From NCBI GenBank assembly GCA_035646375.1, contig DASRPM010000337.1, forward strand, positions 1 to 18,081: DNA of 18,081 nucleotides. Reading direction: 5' to 3'. Position numbers and translations under genes: made by a program. Below the pieces are notes generated by a model that was not told the origin of the DNA, searched no databases, and saw only the letters and a list, made by a program, of their open reading frames with translations. Position 1 is the first letter of the stretch; the number at the start of each line of letters is the position of its first letter. This document shows, one piece after another, positions 17,830-18,081 of the stretch. Source of the stretch: DASYRM01 sp035646375. GTDB lineage: Bacteria > Acidobacteriota > Vicinamibacteria > Vicinamibacterales > UBA2999.

Positions 17830-18081
17830 GTGAACCAGGAAGTCTTCACCGCGCTCGCCGAGGCACTCGAAAAGGGCGAGCCCGTGGCGCTCGTGACGAT
17901 CACCGGGTCCACCGGGTCCACGCCGCAGCGCGTCGGCGCGAAGATGCTCGTCTACGAGGACGGCCGCACGGTGGGCACGATCGGCGGCGGCTGCTACGAG
18001 AACGAGGCGTTCTGGAAGGCGCGCGAAGCGATCAAGACGCGCAAGCCGCTCAACATGTCGTTCGAGCTCAACGACGACTTC
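17830..18081 (+). CDS. XdhC/CoxI family protein, N-terminal part
   Basis: Partial gene: 84 codons are visible and the window ends before the stop. The family (XdhC/CoxI) binds and inserts the sulfurated molybdenum cofactor into xanthine dehydrogenase-like enzymes and acts in the cytoplasm. Seen: a helical start, then VALVTITGSTGSTPQR, GAKMLVYEDG and GTIGGGCYENEAF, which match the conserved GSTP, GAKMLV and GGGC segments of the N-terminal domain. The Cys of GGGC is the residue implicated in cofactor handling in the family. The start is GTG at 17830, chosen because it lies directly after a perfect TATAAT box and opens the usual N-terminal helix. Whether a molybdenum hydroxylase operon follows cannot be seen. 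A helper of a different molybdoenzyme is possible, since several XdhC-like subfamilies exist. Confidence 0.88.
   Translation, partial: MNQEVFTALAEALEKGEPVALVTITGSTGSTPQRVGAKMLVYEDGRTVGTIGGGCYENEAFWKAREAIKTRKPLNMSFELNDDF

Noticed and set aside
17902..17919. Exact 9-nt duplication (ACCGGGTCC twice) inside the XdhC-family gene
   Set aside because: It encodes TGSTGS in the conserved GSTP region, where family members have the same length. It looks like coincidence of codon choice rather than an extra repeat unit.

Overview
This window looks like chromosomal DNA from a high-GC member of the Acidobacteriota, most plausibly the Vicinamibacteria/Vicinamibacterales lineage. The evidence is the strong GC bias, a VWFA-related protein of the type expanded in Acidobacteria, a DUF1844 protein, a BshC (bacillithiol) enzyme and the absence of clear Shine-Dalgarno sites at many starts. 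The lineage is inferred from family content, since no rRNA gene is present. There is no phage, insertion sequence, CRISPR array, tRNA or rRNA.

Region 1 (8-3739, minus strand) is a tight operon read from right to left: DUF1844 protein, PhnP-like metallo-beta-lactamase-fold hydrolase, ribF (FMN/FAD synthesis), a small unknown 84-aa protein and cysS (cysteinyl-tRNA synthetase). Gaps are -4, 0, 6 and 10 nt, so the five genes are almost certainly co-transcribed. A divergent intergenic region full of palindromes (3740-3860) separates it from mazG on the plus strand. mazG converges on comEC at a compact double hairpin.

Region 2 (4717-13431, minus strand) runs carA-carB-VWA protein-DUF2071 protein-comEC. 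carAB make carbamoyl phosphate for pyrimidines and arginine. The VWA protein is probably secreted, and ComEC is the DNA-uptake channel. The three junctions downstream of carB, VWA and DUF2071 each hold a short array of 7-nt tandem repeats that abuts or overlaps the upstream stop codon. In the transcribed orientation all three fit the pattern GGCYNNN.

Region 3 (13555-18081, plus strand) starts divergently from carA. It holds bshC, a class A penicillin-binding protein of the PBP1B type, and the first 84 codons of an XdhC/CoxI-family gene cut by the window end. The gap after the PBP contains two 9-nt repeat arrays in opposite orientation. The first starts exactly on the PBP stop codon. The second runs into a perfect TATAAT box 6 nt before the XdhC GTG, which suggests a leaderless transcript.

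The genes are mostly ordinary housekeeping. No new multi-gene system is visible. The most unusual signal is the family of stop-codon-linked 7-nt and 9-nt arrays and short palindromes that fills nearly all the non-coding DNA.
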